From: Subsaxibacter sp. CAU 1640
GTDB taxonomy: Bacteria; Bacteroidota; Bacteroidia; Flavobacteriales; Flavobacteriaceae
DNA length: 64,000 nucleotides
Reading direction: 5' to 3'
Assembly: GCF_023156585.1 (NCBI RefSeq)
Contig: NZ_JALNMI010000001.1
Coordinates: 434,001 to 498,000, forward strand
The notes beneath the pieces are model-generated. The model saw only the letters and a program-made list of their open reading frames with translations, ran no database searches and was not told where the DNA came from. The translations under genes were made by a program, and so were the position numbers. Below are positions 34,401-43,091 of the stretch, in pieces; the stretch's first letter is position 1, and each line of letters begins with the position of its first letter.

Positions 34401-37070
34401 GGAAGAACAGCTTATTTCTACAAAAACTGGAGTAATATTTCACCTTCAACTGACAAGGAAGCTGCTAAAATGCTCGTATTTTCTGCAGATAAAGAACAGT
34501 ATAATGTTGGTCAAACCGCTAAAATCAAGTTCCCATCAGGCAATGAAGGTCGCGCTTTGATTAGCGTAGAAAACGGTTCGGATGTACTATCTTACAAATG
34601 GGTCAAAACCACGCAGGGCGAAACCACAGTAAATATTCCGATAACAAAAGATATGGCGCCTAATGTGTTCGTTAATATTTCCTTGTTGCAACCGCACGCC
34701 ATTACTGCCAATGATCTACCAATTCGTTTATACGGTGTGATTCCAATGATGGTAGAAGACCAAAATACCAAACTGCAACCAGAAATCCAGATGCCGAATT
34801 CCCTCAAACCAGAACAGGAATTTAAAGTGACGGTTTCAGAGAAAAACAAAAAAGCGATGACCTACACCATTGCGATGGTTGAGGAAGGTCTGTTGGATTT
34901 GACACGTTTCAAAACTCCGAATGCTTGGGATGAATTCTATGCTCGCGAAGCATTAGGCGTTAAAACTTGGGATGTTTTTGATGATGTCATAGGCGCCTAT
35001 TCCAGAAGCATCGACCAAGTATTTGCGATTGGTGGTGATGGTAGTGCAACCGCTGGAAAAAATCAAAAGGCGAATCGCTTTAAACCAGTTGTAAAATATT
35101 TGGGGCCTTTTAATTTGGAAGCTGGCGGTAAAGCAACGCACAACATCAAAATGCCAAACTATATCGGAGCCGTCCGAATGATGGTGGTTGCTGGTAATGC
35201 CAAAACCGAAGCTTATGGAAGTGCAGACAAATCAGTTCAGGTGAAAAAACCATTGATGGTCTTGGCGTCCTTGCCACGCAAATTGAGTCCTGGCGAAAAA
35301 GTCACCTTACCAGTCACAGTTTTTGCGATGGAACCAAACGTGAAAAACGTGAACATCAGTTTGAAATTGAGCAACGGTATTGAAGTGGTAGGCGATAGAA
35401 CGAAGTCTATGAGCTTTTCACGACCAGACGAGCAGATGACTTATTTTGAATTGGACGTCAGCAAAGCAAAAGGATTTAATACGATTGAAGTGGTCGCAAA
35501 TGGCAATGGTGAAACATCGTCTTATAAAGTAGATATCGATGTTTACAATCCAAATCCTATCACATCAAAAGCTTTGGACAAAACATTAGAGCCTAACAGT
35601 ACGGTTTCTATGGATTTTTCAACCTTTGGCGTTCCTGGAACCAATTTTGCAACGGTTGAATTCTCCACGATGCCTCCAATGGATTTCTCGCGACGGTTGC
35701 AATATCTGGTACAATATCCTCACGGTTGTTTGGAGCAGACCACATCGAGTGTATTTCCACAATTGTATTTGAGTGATATTTTTGATTTGCCTTATAAAAA
35801 GAAACAAGAAATCAAATCAAACATCGAAAACGGTATCAAACGCCTTGGAATGTTCCAGCAACCGAATGGTGGAATGAGCTATTGGATGGGCGAGAACACT
35901 GCCAACGATTGGAGCACAAGTTATGCCGGACATTTTATGCTAGAAGCCGAGAAAAAAGGGTTTGTGTTGCCGTTGACCTTTAAAAACAATTGGTTGAAGT
36001 ACCAAAAACAAGCAGCGCAGGAATGGCGACCAAGCTACCGAACTTACAATTCAGATTTAGCACAGGCCTACCGCCTTTATACCTTGGCATTGGCTGGAAG
36101 TCCTGATTTAGCTGCAATGAACCGTCTGCGCGAATTCAGCGAAATTTCCAATGAAGCCAAATGGCGCTTGGCAGCAGCTTATGCTTTGGCAGGACAAAAA
36201 GAAGCTAGTACCAAGATTTCGAGTACGGCCAACATCAACTTTGAGCCGCCTCGCTATAATTATTATACCTATGGCTCTGTGGACCGAAATCGCGCGATGG
36301 CTTTGGAAACAATGGTGTTGACCCAAAATTCAAAACAGCGCGAATTGGCACAGGACATCGCCAAAGATTTGTCCAGCGATGAATGGATGAGCACACAAAC
36401 CACAGCGTATTGTCTATTAGCAATGGCAAAAATGGTCGAAGCGAATGGTGGCAAGTCATTGAAAGTACAATATACCTTCAATGGCAAAGAAGAAACTATT
36501 GATACCAAAAGTGCCGTTGCGCAACGAGAGTTGTCAGTAAAAGATGGAAGCAACACATTTAGCTTTAAAAACAATCAGGAGAATGTGGTGTATGTGAGAG
36601 TCCTGAATTCTGGTAAATTGCCATTGGGACAAGAAATTGCCGAACAACGTGGTTTGAGCGTTTCTGTAGAATACAAAGATTTGAATGGCAATAAAATTGA
36701 CATCGGCAAACTGTTGCAAGGTCAAGATTTTGTAGCTTCTGTGACGGTAAGAAATCTCAAAAATTCAGATGTGAATGATGTGGCGCTGACGCAAATCTTC
36801 CCTTCCGGTTGGGAAATCGTCAATACACGTTTTACTGATTTTGGAGACACCACCACAAGTCAAGCACGTTATACAGATATTCGTGATGACCGTGTCAATT
36901 TCTATTTTGATTTAAGCAAAAAAGGCAAATACGATAGCAAGACATTCAATGTGATGCTGAATGCTTCCTATTTGGGCACCTATTATTTACCAGGCGTTCA
37001 AGCTGAAGCGATGTATGACAATGAATTTTTGGTAAGAACCAAAGGTCGATGGGTTGAGGTTGGGAAGTAA
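31473..37070 (+). CDS. Bacterial alpha-2-macroglobulin with intact thioester motif
   Basis: The 1865-residue lipoprotein has a lipobox (LILFSC) and KKDDDSN, several macroglobulin-type beta domains, an alpha-2-macroglobulin domain and a thioester domain with CLEQ at residues 1419-1422 (PHGCLEQTTSSVFPQ). The thioester lets such proteins trap attacking proteases covalently, as with the periplasmic A2M of Escherichia coli. The C-terminal part ends with LPGVQAEAMYDNEFLVRTKG. Between about residues 458 and 530 lies an insert rich in Tyr and Asp/Glu. The lipid anchor suggests an envelope location. The partner gene pbpC is 3.1 kb downstream. Confidence 0.95.
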   Translation: MKSKHLLSLSTLVLLILFSCKKDDDSNQETDNLFKFRDYISYTTAGRVSIADPIVVNLSKDVEGWEAGKALDDKIVSVSPHVQGKLTATNAHTFAFKPDENLKPDTEYTVSVKLDKIYNNQPKEFEVYTFSFKTIEPNFNIVTNNLQSYSKEWLYVEAVLRSADVIALKDAKQLVEAWQGNKKLKLQWNEANQNSKLFEFKIDSINRKTEDSEILVKWNGKAIKADSKGENKVTIPGKNNFTIVDLDVIQSPEQYLSINFSDPLKKQQNFDGLVTIQKATGSKFVVDGNVLKVYPENKLVGDLTVDVFQGITSTDGFKLKQPFSEIISFEELKPQVRLISNGTILPNSEKLQFNFEAVSLKAVDVRIIKIFEDNVLQFLQDNELQSDNLYEIRRVGRRIAKQTITLQTDDVQNDGRWKAYSIDLSKFFKADPGALYRVELSFKKDYSVFDCENYSNITNTEDGEDYYDDYYYEDDYYYEGNYGESSTEDEDLREEEYWDNRIYNYRNYSYNWRQRDNPCHDAYYNENRVVSQNFLASNLGVIAKQGANNHYYFAVTDILTTEPVKSASVRLYNFQQQEIGRVDTDGDGLAKIKANKYASFAIAYHGKNTTYVKLADGNSLSLSKFDVSGNTLQKGLKGYIYGERGVWRPGDSLFLTFMLNDAENKLPKGHPVKMEINDPNGKLIYKNITSDHVNNVYRFTVPTDSEGKTGSYSARVSVGGAQFYKSLRVETVKPNRLKIKVDFEDEILTSNQPLNGTLDVAWLHGAPAKNLKAEIKAKFSTSYQGFKNYKDYEFIDPTRSFSSEDINVFEGNLDENGKANINSKLNVGQNAPGLLTAQFLVRAFENGGDFSLDAFTKTYAPYESFVGLKSPKGNQYGSFFTDENQTFDVVVVDAQGKPIQRNGLEVKVYKIEWQWWWNSSYDNLSSYVSSNYHRPYLDQKVNTDANGKGKFTLKIPENERGRYLIRIVDPSSGHATGRTAYFYKNWSNISPSTDKEAAKMLVFSADKEQYNVGQTAKIKFPSGNEGRALISVENGSDVLSYKWVKTTQGETTVNIPITKDMAPNVFVNISLLQPHAITANDLPIRLYGVIPMMVEDQNTKLQPEIQMPNSLKPEQEFKVTVSEKNKKAMTYTIAMVEEGLLDLTRFKTPNAWDEFYAREALGVKTWDVFDDVIGAYSRSIDQVFAIGGDGSATAGKNQKANRFKPVVKYLGPFNLEAGGKATHNIKMPNYIGAVRMMVVAGNAKTEAYGSADKSVQVKKPLMVLASLPRKLSPGEKVTLPVTVFAMEPNVKNVNISLKLSNGIEVVGDRTKSMSFSRPDEQMTYFELDVSKAKGFNTIEVVANGNGETSSYKVDIDVYNPNPITSKALDKTLEPNSTVSMDFSTFGVPGTNFATVEFSTMPPMDFSRRLQYLVQYPHGCLEQTTSSVFPQLYLSDIFDLPYKKKQEIKSNIENGIKRLGMFQQPNGGMSYWMGENTANDWSTSYAGHFMLEAEKKGFVLPLTFKNNWLKYQKQAAQEWRPSYRTYNSDLAQAYRLYTLALAGSPDLAAMNRLREFSEISNEAKWRLAAAYALAGQKEASTKISSTANINFEPPRYNYYTYGSVDRNRAMALETMVLTQNSKQRELAQDIAKDLSSDEWMSTQTTAYCLLAMAKMVEANGGKSLKVQYTFNGKEETIDTKSAVAQRELSVKDGSNTFSFKNNQENVVYVRVLNSGKLPLGQEIAEQRGLSVSVEYKDLNGNKIDIGKLLQGQDFVASVTVRNLKNSDVNDVALTQIFPSGWEIVNTRFTDFGDTTTSQARYTDIRDDRVNFYFDLSKKGKYDSKTFNVMLNASYLGTYYLPGVQAEAMYDNEFLVRTKGRWVEVGK

Positions 37071-37136
37071 CACAAAACAAAAGATTCCTTTCCTTTTTTC
37101 AAGGGAAGGCGATTGAAGGAGGAGATTCTTTGGATA

Positions 37137-39011
37137 TTATCTCTTAAGCGAAAAATGCCCTTTCAACTGATGCCCATTAATGGTGATAACATACCAATAA
37201 TCTGATGAAGGTAATGGTTTGCCTTTAAAGGTACCATCCCAGTAGAAGGGTTGATTTTTAGACGTTACTAATAATCTTCCCATTCGGTCAAAAATGTAAA
37301 CTTCAGATTGGTTGTAATGTTCAATGCCTTTCAAAATGAAAAGCTCGTTTTCATCATCACCATTTGGTGTGAAGAATTTTGGAATCACAAAATGCAAAAA
37401 CTCTTGGGTTACCTCACCGCAACCATTTCGTTCTTTGACATAAACAGTATACAAACCGCCTTCGGTATTGAAGAAAATATTACTTAATTGATAATTTACA
37501 CCATCCAATGAATATTCAAAATCTCCTATATTTTGGGTATTTACAATGATATCACTTCCATCGGAAACAATTGAAGTGATGATAGGCCTGTCAATCTGTG
37601 TGACTGTGACTGTTTTTGTGACAGAACAACCACTTCCATTGGTGACGATTACGGTGTAAATTCCAGGAGCATCCACAGTGGTTTGGGAAATAGCATCGCC
37701 TGTACTCCACAAATAAGTGTTGTTAGGCGAATTGGCGTACAATGTTTTTGTTTCGCCTTCACAAATAAAGGTAGATTCATCTTCAACAATGGGTATCGGC
37801 AGAAAGTTCACCGTTACAGATGTTCTTGAATTCGAAATGCAGTCGCCAACTTCAGAAACAGCCTCTGCATAATAAGTACCTGCAATTTCAGTTTCAAACG
37901 TTGAACTATTTTCCAATAAAAGATTTCCTCCATTGAGAGCATCATACCAATTGACAGTTACAACAGTAGGGACAGAAACAGAAAGAATTTCGCTCTGACC
38001 TCCACAATTTTCAATATCACCATCAGAAACTGGCGCAGCAGGTTGCGGCACAATTTGAATCTCAAAGACATCAGACAACGAACTGCACAACGGATTTGCC
38101 AAATTCACGGCATCTTCCGCAACTTTCACACGATAATATCTAGTCGACGTCAAAGCTGGAGTTGTAAAATTCTGATTGGTTTCACCAGGAATATCAGCCC
38201 AATTCACATTATCAGTACTTTCTTGCCATTGGTAAGCGTGAGTGTTATAAATTGAAAAATCGGGAATTGCCGATAATTGTGTTTGAATGGGTGTATTCTG
38301 TTCGCAGGCAATAATGGTGTTGTTTGTGTTGATATCTTCAATCGCAATGTTGTCACCACAAGTTTTGAAAATAATGTCATCAATAGCCAAATCATTACCA
38401 CAGCCACCATTTGCGTTGTTTCTCATTTTCAGAATTACTGCTGTTTGGGCAGGTAAAGTTTGGAACGTCAATCCATATTGTTGCCAATTGGCCGAATTTG
38501 TATTTGGAATGACTCCAGTATCACCTGACGCCAATAAGGTAGTGTCGGTTATATCCCAAATTTCAAACTTTACATTTATGGGAATTCCTGACCCTCCACA
38601 TCCTGATGACGGAAGCAAATTCACCAACCACGCAGAAAACTCATAGGAAGTGTTTTCACATAAACCTGTAATATTTCTTCTGAAAAATTCACCAGCAGTA
38701 AAATCAGCGTTCACGACAAACATCTTTCCATTGGTATCATTTGGTGTATGGTCAGGTGTATTGTGCCAATCAAAATAATTGCTTGTACTGGATATGGTAT
38801 ATTGACCATCATTGGGAGAACCTGAACCAACATATTGATAGGTTGTTGTTCCTGGAGCTAACTCTGGTCCATCCATTGTACCAGTTCCAAAAGTTTCAAT
38901 AAAAATTGGGTCGCCAGAATTACCTGTGCAGAAACCAAGTTGAGCATAAGCGGAATTATGTATTCCGAAAATGATGGGCGTAAAAAGAGCGATTTTTAAT
39001 AGGGATTTCAC
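37137..39011 (-). CDS. Secreted type B (CHU_C) sorted protein with PKD-like domains
   Basis: The 624-residue protein has a signal peptide (MKSLLKIALFTPIIFGIHNSAYAQ), an N-terminal carbohydrate/MAM-like domain (about 27-225, with KFEIWDITDTTLLAS), PKD or Ig-like modules (about 230-520; for example CEGETKTLYANSPNNTYLWS) and a C-terminal CHU_C domain (KFFTPNGDDENELFILKGI to HQLKGHFSLKR). The last domain is the type B sorting signal of the type IX secretion system, so the product should be exported to the cell surface or outside. It is opposite in direction to the flanking genes and stands alone between a2m and the DUF2071 gene. Its ligand is unknown. Confidence 0.88.
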   Translation of the reverse strand: MKSLLKIALFTPIIFGIHNSAYAQLGFCTGNSGDPIFIETFGTGTMDGPELAPGTTTYQYVGSGSPNDGQYTISSTSNYFDWHNTPDHTPNDTNGKMFVVNADFTAGEFFRRNITGLCENTSYEFSAWLVNLLPSSGCGGSGIPINVKFEIWDITDTTLLASGDTGVIPNTNSANWQQYGLTFQTLPAQTAVILKMRNNANGGCGNDLAIDDIIFKTCGDNIAIEDINTNNTIIACEQNTPIQTQLSAIPDFSIYNTHAYQWQESTDNVNWADIPGETNQNFTTPALTSTRYYRVKVAEDAVNLANPLCSSLSDVFEIQIVPQPAAPVSDGDIENCGGQSEILSVSVPTVVTVNWYDALNGGNLLLENSSTFETEIAGTYYAEAVSEVGDCISNSRTSVTVNFLPIPIVEDESTFICEGETKTLYANSPNNTYLWSTGDAISQTTVDAPGIYTVIVTNGSGCSVTKTVTVTQIDRPIITSIVSDGSDIIVNTQNIGDFEYSLDGVNYQLSNIFFNTEGGLYTVYVKERNGCGEVTQEFLHFVIPKFFTPNGDDENELFILKGIEHYNQSEVYIFDRMGRLLVTSKNQPFYWDGTFKGKPLPSSDYWYVITINGHQLKGHFSLKR

Positions 39012-39133
39012 GTTTTAAAAATACATAAACTGACATTAAAATTCTTTCAATATATTATATTAGTAGAAAGATTAACAGAATGAGGCAAGCGCAAACGTTT
39101 TCGTTTCAATAGTCTTTGAAGAATATTCATAAA

Positions 39134-39856
39134 ATGAGAGCTTCAGAAATCTTAAATATTACCCATCATCGCGATTTTGAATGTCCGAAAAGAGCTTGGA
39201 AATTCTATCAGGAATGGAACAAAGCCATTTTTTTGCATTGGGAACTAGAGCCAGAGATTGTTGATCCATTGATTCCAAAAAGTGTTTCATTGGATACCAT
39301 TGATGGAAAAGCTTGGGTAAGTCTGGTAGCTTTTGATATGAACCATATTGGTATAAGAAGTCTTCCAAAATTGCCTCATATTTCAGATTTTCACGAAATA
39401 AATATTCGCACCTATATAAAATGTAAAAACAAACCAAGCGTTTACTTTTTGAGTATGGAGGGAAGCAAGCGCTCTTCGTGTAATATTTTGAAAGCTATCT
39501 CAAAATTTCCGTATGTACATTCAAAAATGAAGCGAAACGACTTTAGTTATAAATCTAAAAATTCAATACATAATAACTCCTTTGAAATGGTTTACAGAAC
39601 CAAAATGAAACCTGCTCAAAAGAACAAAACCGACCGTTGGCTAACCGAACGTTATGCTGTTTTTCAAGAACACCGAAATAAATTGATTGAGTATGACGTG
39701 CATCACGTGGAATGGCCTTTGGAACAAATTGATTTGAAAGAATTGAAGATTGATTATCCAAAATTCAATCACCTCATCAACAATCAACCTGATAAAGCAC
39801 ATTATTCTGAAGGCGTGAAAGTGCTGACTTGGGATAAACGAAAACATCTTTTATGA
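39134..39856 (+). CDS. DUF2071 (YqjF-like) protein
   Basis: The product has about 240 residues, without signal peptide or membrane segment. The start of the DUF2071 domain reads RAWKFYQEWNKAIFLHWELE and PLIPKSVSLDTIDGKAWVSL, followed by NIRTYIKCKNKPSVYFLSME. The family function is unknown. A TTG at 39116 is possible, but the ATG at 39134 is better. The stop overlaps the next start by ATGA, so the three genes here (DUF2071, ABM protein, pbpC) are translationally coupled. Confidence 0.82.
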   Translation: MRASEILNITHHRDFECPKRAWKFYQEWNKAIFLHWELEPEIVDPLIPKSVSLDTIDGKAWVSLVAFDMNHIGIRSLPKLPHISDFHEINIRTYIKCKNKPSVYFLSMEGSKRSSCNILKAISKFPYVHSKMKRNDFSYKSKNSIHNNSFEMVYRTKMKPAQKNKTDRWLTERYAVFQEHRNKLIEYDVHHVEWPLEQIDLKELKIDYPKFNHLINNQPDKAHYSEGVKVLTWDKRKHLL

Positions 39857-40188
39857 ATTCTTCTTTTGAACCGTATTATGCCGTTATTTTTACATCAACC
39901 AGAACCGAAGGCGACAATGGTTATTCAGAAATGGCAGTATTGATGGAAGAATTAGCAAAACAACAAGAAGGCTTTTTGGGAATTGAAAGTGCCAGAAATG
40001 ACATTTCGACTGCGCCCAATTCGGGCCTCGGAATTACTGTAAGTTATTGGAAAAGTTTGGAATCTATCAAACAATGGAAACAACAAACCGACCACCTCAT
40101 CGCGCAAAGAAAGGGAAAAACAGATTGGTACAGTTGGTACAAAGTTCGAATCTGTAGAGTGGAACGAGCGTATGAATTTTCAAAGTGA
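39853..40188 (+). CDS. ABM-fold (antibiotic biosynthesis monooxygenase-like) protein
   Basis: The 111-residue protein has the compact ferredoxin-like ABM fold: YYAVIFTSTRTEGDNGYSEM at the start, QEGFLGIESAR in the middle and ITVSYWKSLESIKQWKQQTD with the final WYSWYKVRICRVERAYEF. Proteins of this kind are small cofactor-less or flavin-related enzymes, or have no known activity. It is coupled to both neighbours by 4-bp overlaps (ATGA at its start, GTGA at its end). Its role next to a cell-wall gene is not known. Confidence 0.82.
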   Translation: MNSSFEPYYAVIFTSTRTEGDNGYSEMAVLMEELAKQQEGFLGIESARNDISTAPNSGLGITVSYWKSLESIKQWKQQTDHLIAQRKGKTDWYSWYKVRICRVERAYEFSK

Positions 40189-42536
40189 ATCGATTCATCA
40201 ACTACATAAAACGCCACAAAATCAAATCTGCCATCATTTTCATACTCTTGGTGGTGTATTATTTTTGTTTGCCAAGGCAATTGTTCAAAGACCCAACAGC
40301 AACAGTGATTACAAGCGACAGAAACGAGCTGCTTGGCGCAATGATTGCCAAAGATGGTCAATGGCGTTTTCCTCACAACGACAGTATTCCAGAGAAATTC
40401 AAAACGTGTATTATTCAGTTTGAAGATGAATATTTTTACAAACATCCAGGTTTTAATCCAGTTTCAATCTTTAAAGCAATTCAGGAGAACATCAAATCCA
40501 ATGATGTCAAACGTGGCGGAAGTACGTTGACACAACAAGTCATTCGGCTATCGAGAAAAAATCAATCGCGCACGTATTTCGAAAAAATAAAGGAAATCAT
40601 TCTTGCCACTCGACTGGAATTTCGAGCATCCAAAGAAAAAATTCTTTCTTATTACAGCAGCAATGCACCTTTTGGTGGCAATGTGGTTGGTTTGGATGCG
40701 GCATCTTGGCGTTATTTCAATCGTGATGCAAATGACCTTTCTTGGGCTGAAAGTGCCACGCTTGCTGTATTACCCAATGCACCAAGTTTGATTTATCCTG
40801 GAAAAAACCAAGAAACACTTTTGAACAAACGCAATCGACTACTTCAGAAATTGCTTCAAAATAACATCATCGATTCCTTGACTTACGACTTGTCCATTGC
40901 CGAAGAATTACCGCAAAAACCTTACGCACTTCCACAAATTGCGCCTCATTTATTACAAAAAGTGGCGCTTACCAATACTGGCGAACACATCAAAACCAGC
41001 TTGAAAAAATCATTGCAAGAACAAACCAATCGAATCGTTTCTAACCACTACAACCTTTTGAAACAGAACGAAATACATAACATCGCTGTTTTAGTTCTCG
41101 ATGTCAACACTCGAAAGGTTTTGGCGTATGTTGGCAATTCTCCAACAGATAGCGAGCATCAAAAAGATGTGGATGTCATTGACAAGCCCAGAAGTACGGG
41201 CAGTATTCTGAAACCCTTCCTTTACGCGGCAATGTTGGACGCTGGCGATATTTTACCCAATACGTTGGTGGCTGATGTTCCTACACAGTTTGGTAGTTAC
41301 AATCCTGAAAATTACGACCAAGGTTATGATGGCGCTGTGCCTGCAAGCCGAGCCTTATCGCGTTCGTTGAATGTGCCTGCTGTTAGGATGTTGCAGGAAT
41401 TTGGACTTGACCGTTTTCATCATTACTTGGAAGCCTTAAAATTGAAAGATTTGAAGTATAATGCCAATCATTATGGACTTTCGCTGATTTTGGGTGGTGC
41501 AGAAAGTAATCTTTGGGATTTGTGCAAAAGTTACGCTGCATTATCCTCAACCTTGAATCATTTCAATGAAAGCTCAAGTGAATATTTTTCTAATGAGTTT
41601 GTTGAACCAACTTATTTGGAAGATGGATATGTTGATTTTGGAAGAAAAAGTTCAGAGAAGTCCTTGTTTGATGCTGGTTCCATCTATCTCACTTATGAAA
41701 GTTTGAAAGATGTCAATCGTCCTGAAGGAGACGACAATTGGGAATTTTATGATAGTTCGAAGCAAATTGCCTGGAAAACGGGAACAAGTTTTGGATTTCG
41801 TGATGCTTGGGCCATTGGCACAACGAAAGATTATGTAGTTGGTGTTTGGGTAGGAAATGCCGATGGTGAAGGTCGTCCAGGCTTGGTGGGAGTTCAAACA
41901 GCAGCTCCAATTCTGTTTGATGTTTTCGATTTGCTTCCGAATAGCGATTGGTTTGCCAAACCTTTTGATGAAATGCAAGAGGTTTCCATTTGCAAAAAAA
42001 GCGGGTATCGTGCATCTCCAACCTGTGATGATATTGAGCAAAAATATGTCCAAGTGAGTGGTTTGAAAACAGCGCCTTGTCCTTTTCATAAATTAGTGCA
42101 TTTGGATAAAAATGAACAGTTTCAAGTGAATTCTTCGTGTGAAGATATTAGCACAATGGTTCATAAATCTTGGTTCGTACTCCCACCTTTGATGGAATAT
42201 TATTACAAGGCAAAAAATCCATTTTATAAATCGCTGCCAAGATTTCGTGAGGATTGTTTGGGAGAAAATGCTGTCACCATTCAATTTATTTATCCCAATG
42301 ATAACAATGTTATTTTCCTTCCGAAGGATTTCAACGGCAAACCAAATGACCTCATTTTGAAAGTTGCACATTCAAAACCTGAATCGTTGGTGTATTGGTA
42401 TTTAGATAGTACATTTCTCGGCACCACAAAAGACATTCACGAATTTGCGATGCAACCAACCTATGGTAAACACCTTCTGACTGTTGTTGATGAATTTGGT
42501 AATGAAGCAAAACGCTGGATTGAGATTTCGCAATAA
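40185..42536 (+). CDS. pbpC: Penicillin-binding protein 1C (glycosyltransferase/transpeptidase), GTG start
   Basis: The 783-residue inner-membrane enzyme starts with one membrane helix (about 14-28). The glycosyltransferase domain has its catalytic Glu in FEDEYFYKHPG (about 79-89) and GGSTLTQQ (111-118). The transpeptidase domain carries S340-I-L-K343 (RSTGSILKPF) and KTGTS near residue 530. The C-terminal PBP1C-type beta domain ends in WYLDSTFLGTTKD. It polymerises or crosslinks peptidoglycan. The start is GTG, overlapping the stop of the ABM gene. A2M and PBP1C genes are often neighbours; here the a2m gene is separated from pbpC by three genes. Confidence 0.95.
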   Translation: MNRFINYIKRHKIKSAIIFILLVVYYFCLPRQLFKDPTATVITSDRNELLGAMIAKDGQWRFPHNDSIPEKFKTCIIQFEDEYFYKHPGFNPVSIFKAIQENIKSNDVKRGGSTLTQQVIRLSRKNQSRTYFEKIKEIILATRLEFRASKEKILSYYSSNAPFGGNVVGLDAASWRYFNRDANDLSWAESATLAVLPNAPSLIYPGKNQETLLNKRNRLLQKLLQNNIIDSLTYDLSIAEELPQKPYALPQIAPHLLQKVALTNTGEHIKTSLKKSLQEQTNRIVSNHYNLLKQNEIHNIAVLVLDVNTRKVLAYVGNSPTDSEHQKDVDVIDKPRSTGSILKPFLYAAMLDAGDILPNTLVADVPTQFGSYNPENYDQGYDGAVPASRALSRSLNVPAVRMLQEFGLDRFHHYLEALKLKDLKYNANHYGLSLILGGAESNLWDLCKSYAALSSTLNHFNESSSEYFSNEFVEPTYLEDGYVDFGRKSSEKSLFDAGSIYLTYESLKDVNRPEGDDNWEFYDSSKQIAWKTGTSFGFRDAWAIGTTKDYVVGVWVGNADGEGRPGLVGVQTAAPILFDVFDLLPNSDWFAKPFDEMQEVSICKKSGYRASPTCDDIEQKYVQVSGLKTAPCPFHKLVHLDKNEQFQVNSSCEDISTMVHKSWFVLPPLMEYYYKAKNPFYKSLPRFREDCLGENAVTIQFIYPNDNNVIFLPKDFNGKPNDLILKVAHSKPESLVYWYLDSTFLGTTKDIHEFAMQPTYGKHLLTVVDEFGNEAKRWIEISQ

Positions 42537-42552
42537 AAATTCACTATTTTTG
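42520..42552 (+). promoter_or_regulatory. Promoter of the cytochrome-b-like gene
   Basis: TTG (42520-42522) and TATTTTTG (42545-42552) are 22 bp apart, both fitting the Bacteroidota promoter consensus, and lie upstream of the ATG at 42581. The -33 box lies inside the 3' end of pbpC. Confidence 0.6.
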
Positions 42553-42580
42553 TCTACTAACCTTTATACAATTTCAGACT

Positions 42581-43018
42581 ATGTATCAAACTATTCAAAT
42601 TTTACACTCGTATTGGGCTTATTTAGTCCTATTGATATTGGTTTTGGCAACCTTCAATGCGCTTTTTAAGTTTTTTGGCAATAAGGAATTTCACGCCAAA
42701 GATTTTAGAATTTCCCTTTTTGCATTGATTGTAACGCACATTCAGTTGCTATTAGGTTTGATACTTTATTTTGTATCACCTTTCGGTTTCAAAAACATCA
42801 GCGCAAACGGAATGGGTGGATTGGATTCGTTTTCTAGACTGTTGGCGGTGGAGCATCCTTTTGTAGGTATTTTGGCTGTTGTATGCATTACGATTGGTTA
42901 TTCAAAACATAAAAAGAAATTGACCTCAAAACCAAAATTCAAAATGCTGGCAATTTTTTACACGATTGGATTGCTGTCAGTATTATCTAGAATTCCTTGG
43001 AGTAATTGGTTGAATTAA
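42581..43018 (+). CDS. Four-helix membrane protein, cytochrome-b-like
   Basis: The 145-residue protein has four predicted membrane helices (about 10-30, 45-65, 85-103, 123-140) and conserved His residues: ILHSYWAYLV in helix 1, THIQLLLG in helix 2 and AVEHPFVG in helix 3. This fits a small b-type cytochrome that could bind heme between helices, but the family is not established and the electron partner is unknown. It is a single gene with its own promoter and terminator. Confidence 0.7.
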   Translation: MYQTIQILHSYWAYLVLLILVLATFNALFKFFGNKEFHAKDFRISLFALIVTHIQLLLGLILYFVSPFGFKNISANGMGGLDSFSRLLAVEHPFVGILAVVCITIGYSKHKKKLTSKPKFKMLAIFYTIGLLSVLSRIPWSNWLN

Positions 43019-43040
43019 TATACAGATTATCATAAACTGA

Positions 43041-43074
43041 AAAAGCCCAAATTTTAAAATTTGGGCTTTTTTAT
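43041..43074. terminator. Bidirectional terminator
   Basis: A fully palindromic 30-bp sequence (43041-43070, arms AAAAGCCCAAATTTT and its complement) with T and A tracts separates the convergent cytochrome-b-like and EEP genes. Confidence 0.9.
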
Positions 43075-43091
43075 GTGTAATCTCAAGGGTT

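Noticed and set aside
37071-37136. CCTT-rich spacer between the alpha-2-macroglobulin and type B sorted genes as a terminator
   Set aside because: CCTTTCC and GGGAAGG could pair, but the loop is T-rich, no clear T tract follows on either strand and the pairing is imperfect.
39159-39437. 92-codon minus-strand frame opposite the DUF2071 gene
   Set aside because: No recognisable motif; it lies fully opposite a real, conserved protein and is explained as a shadow.
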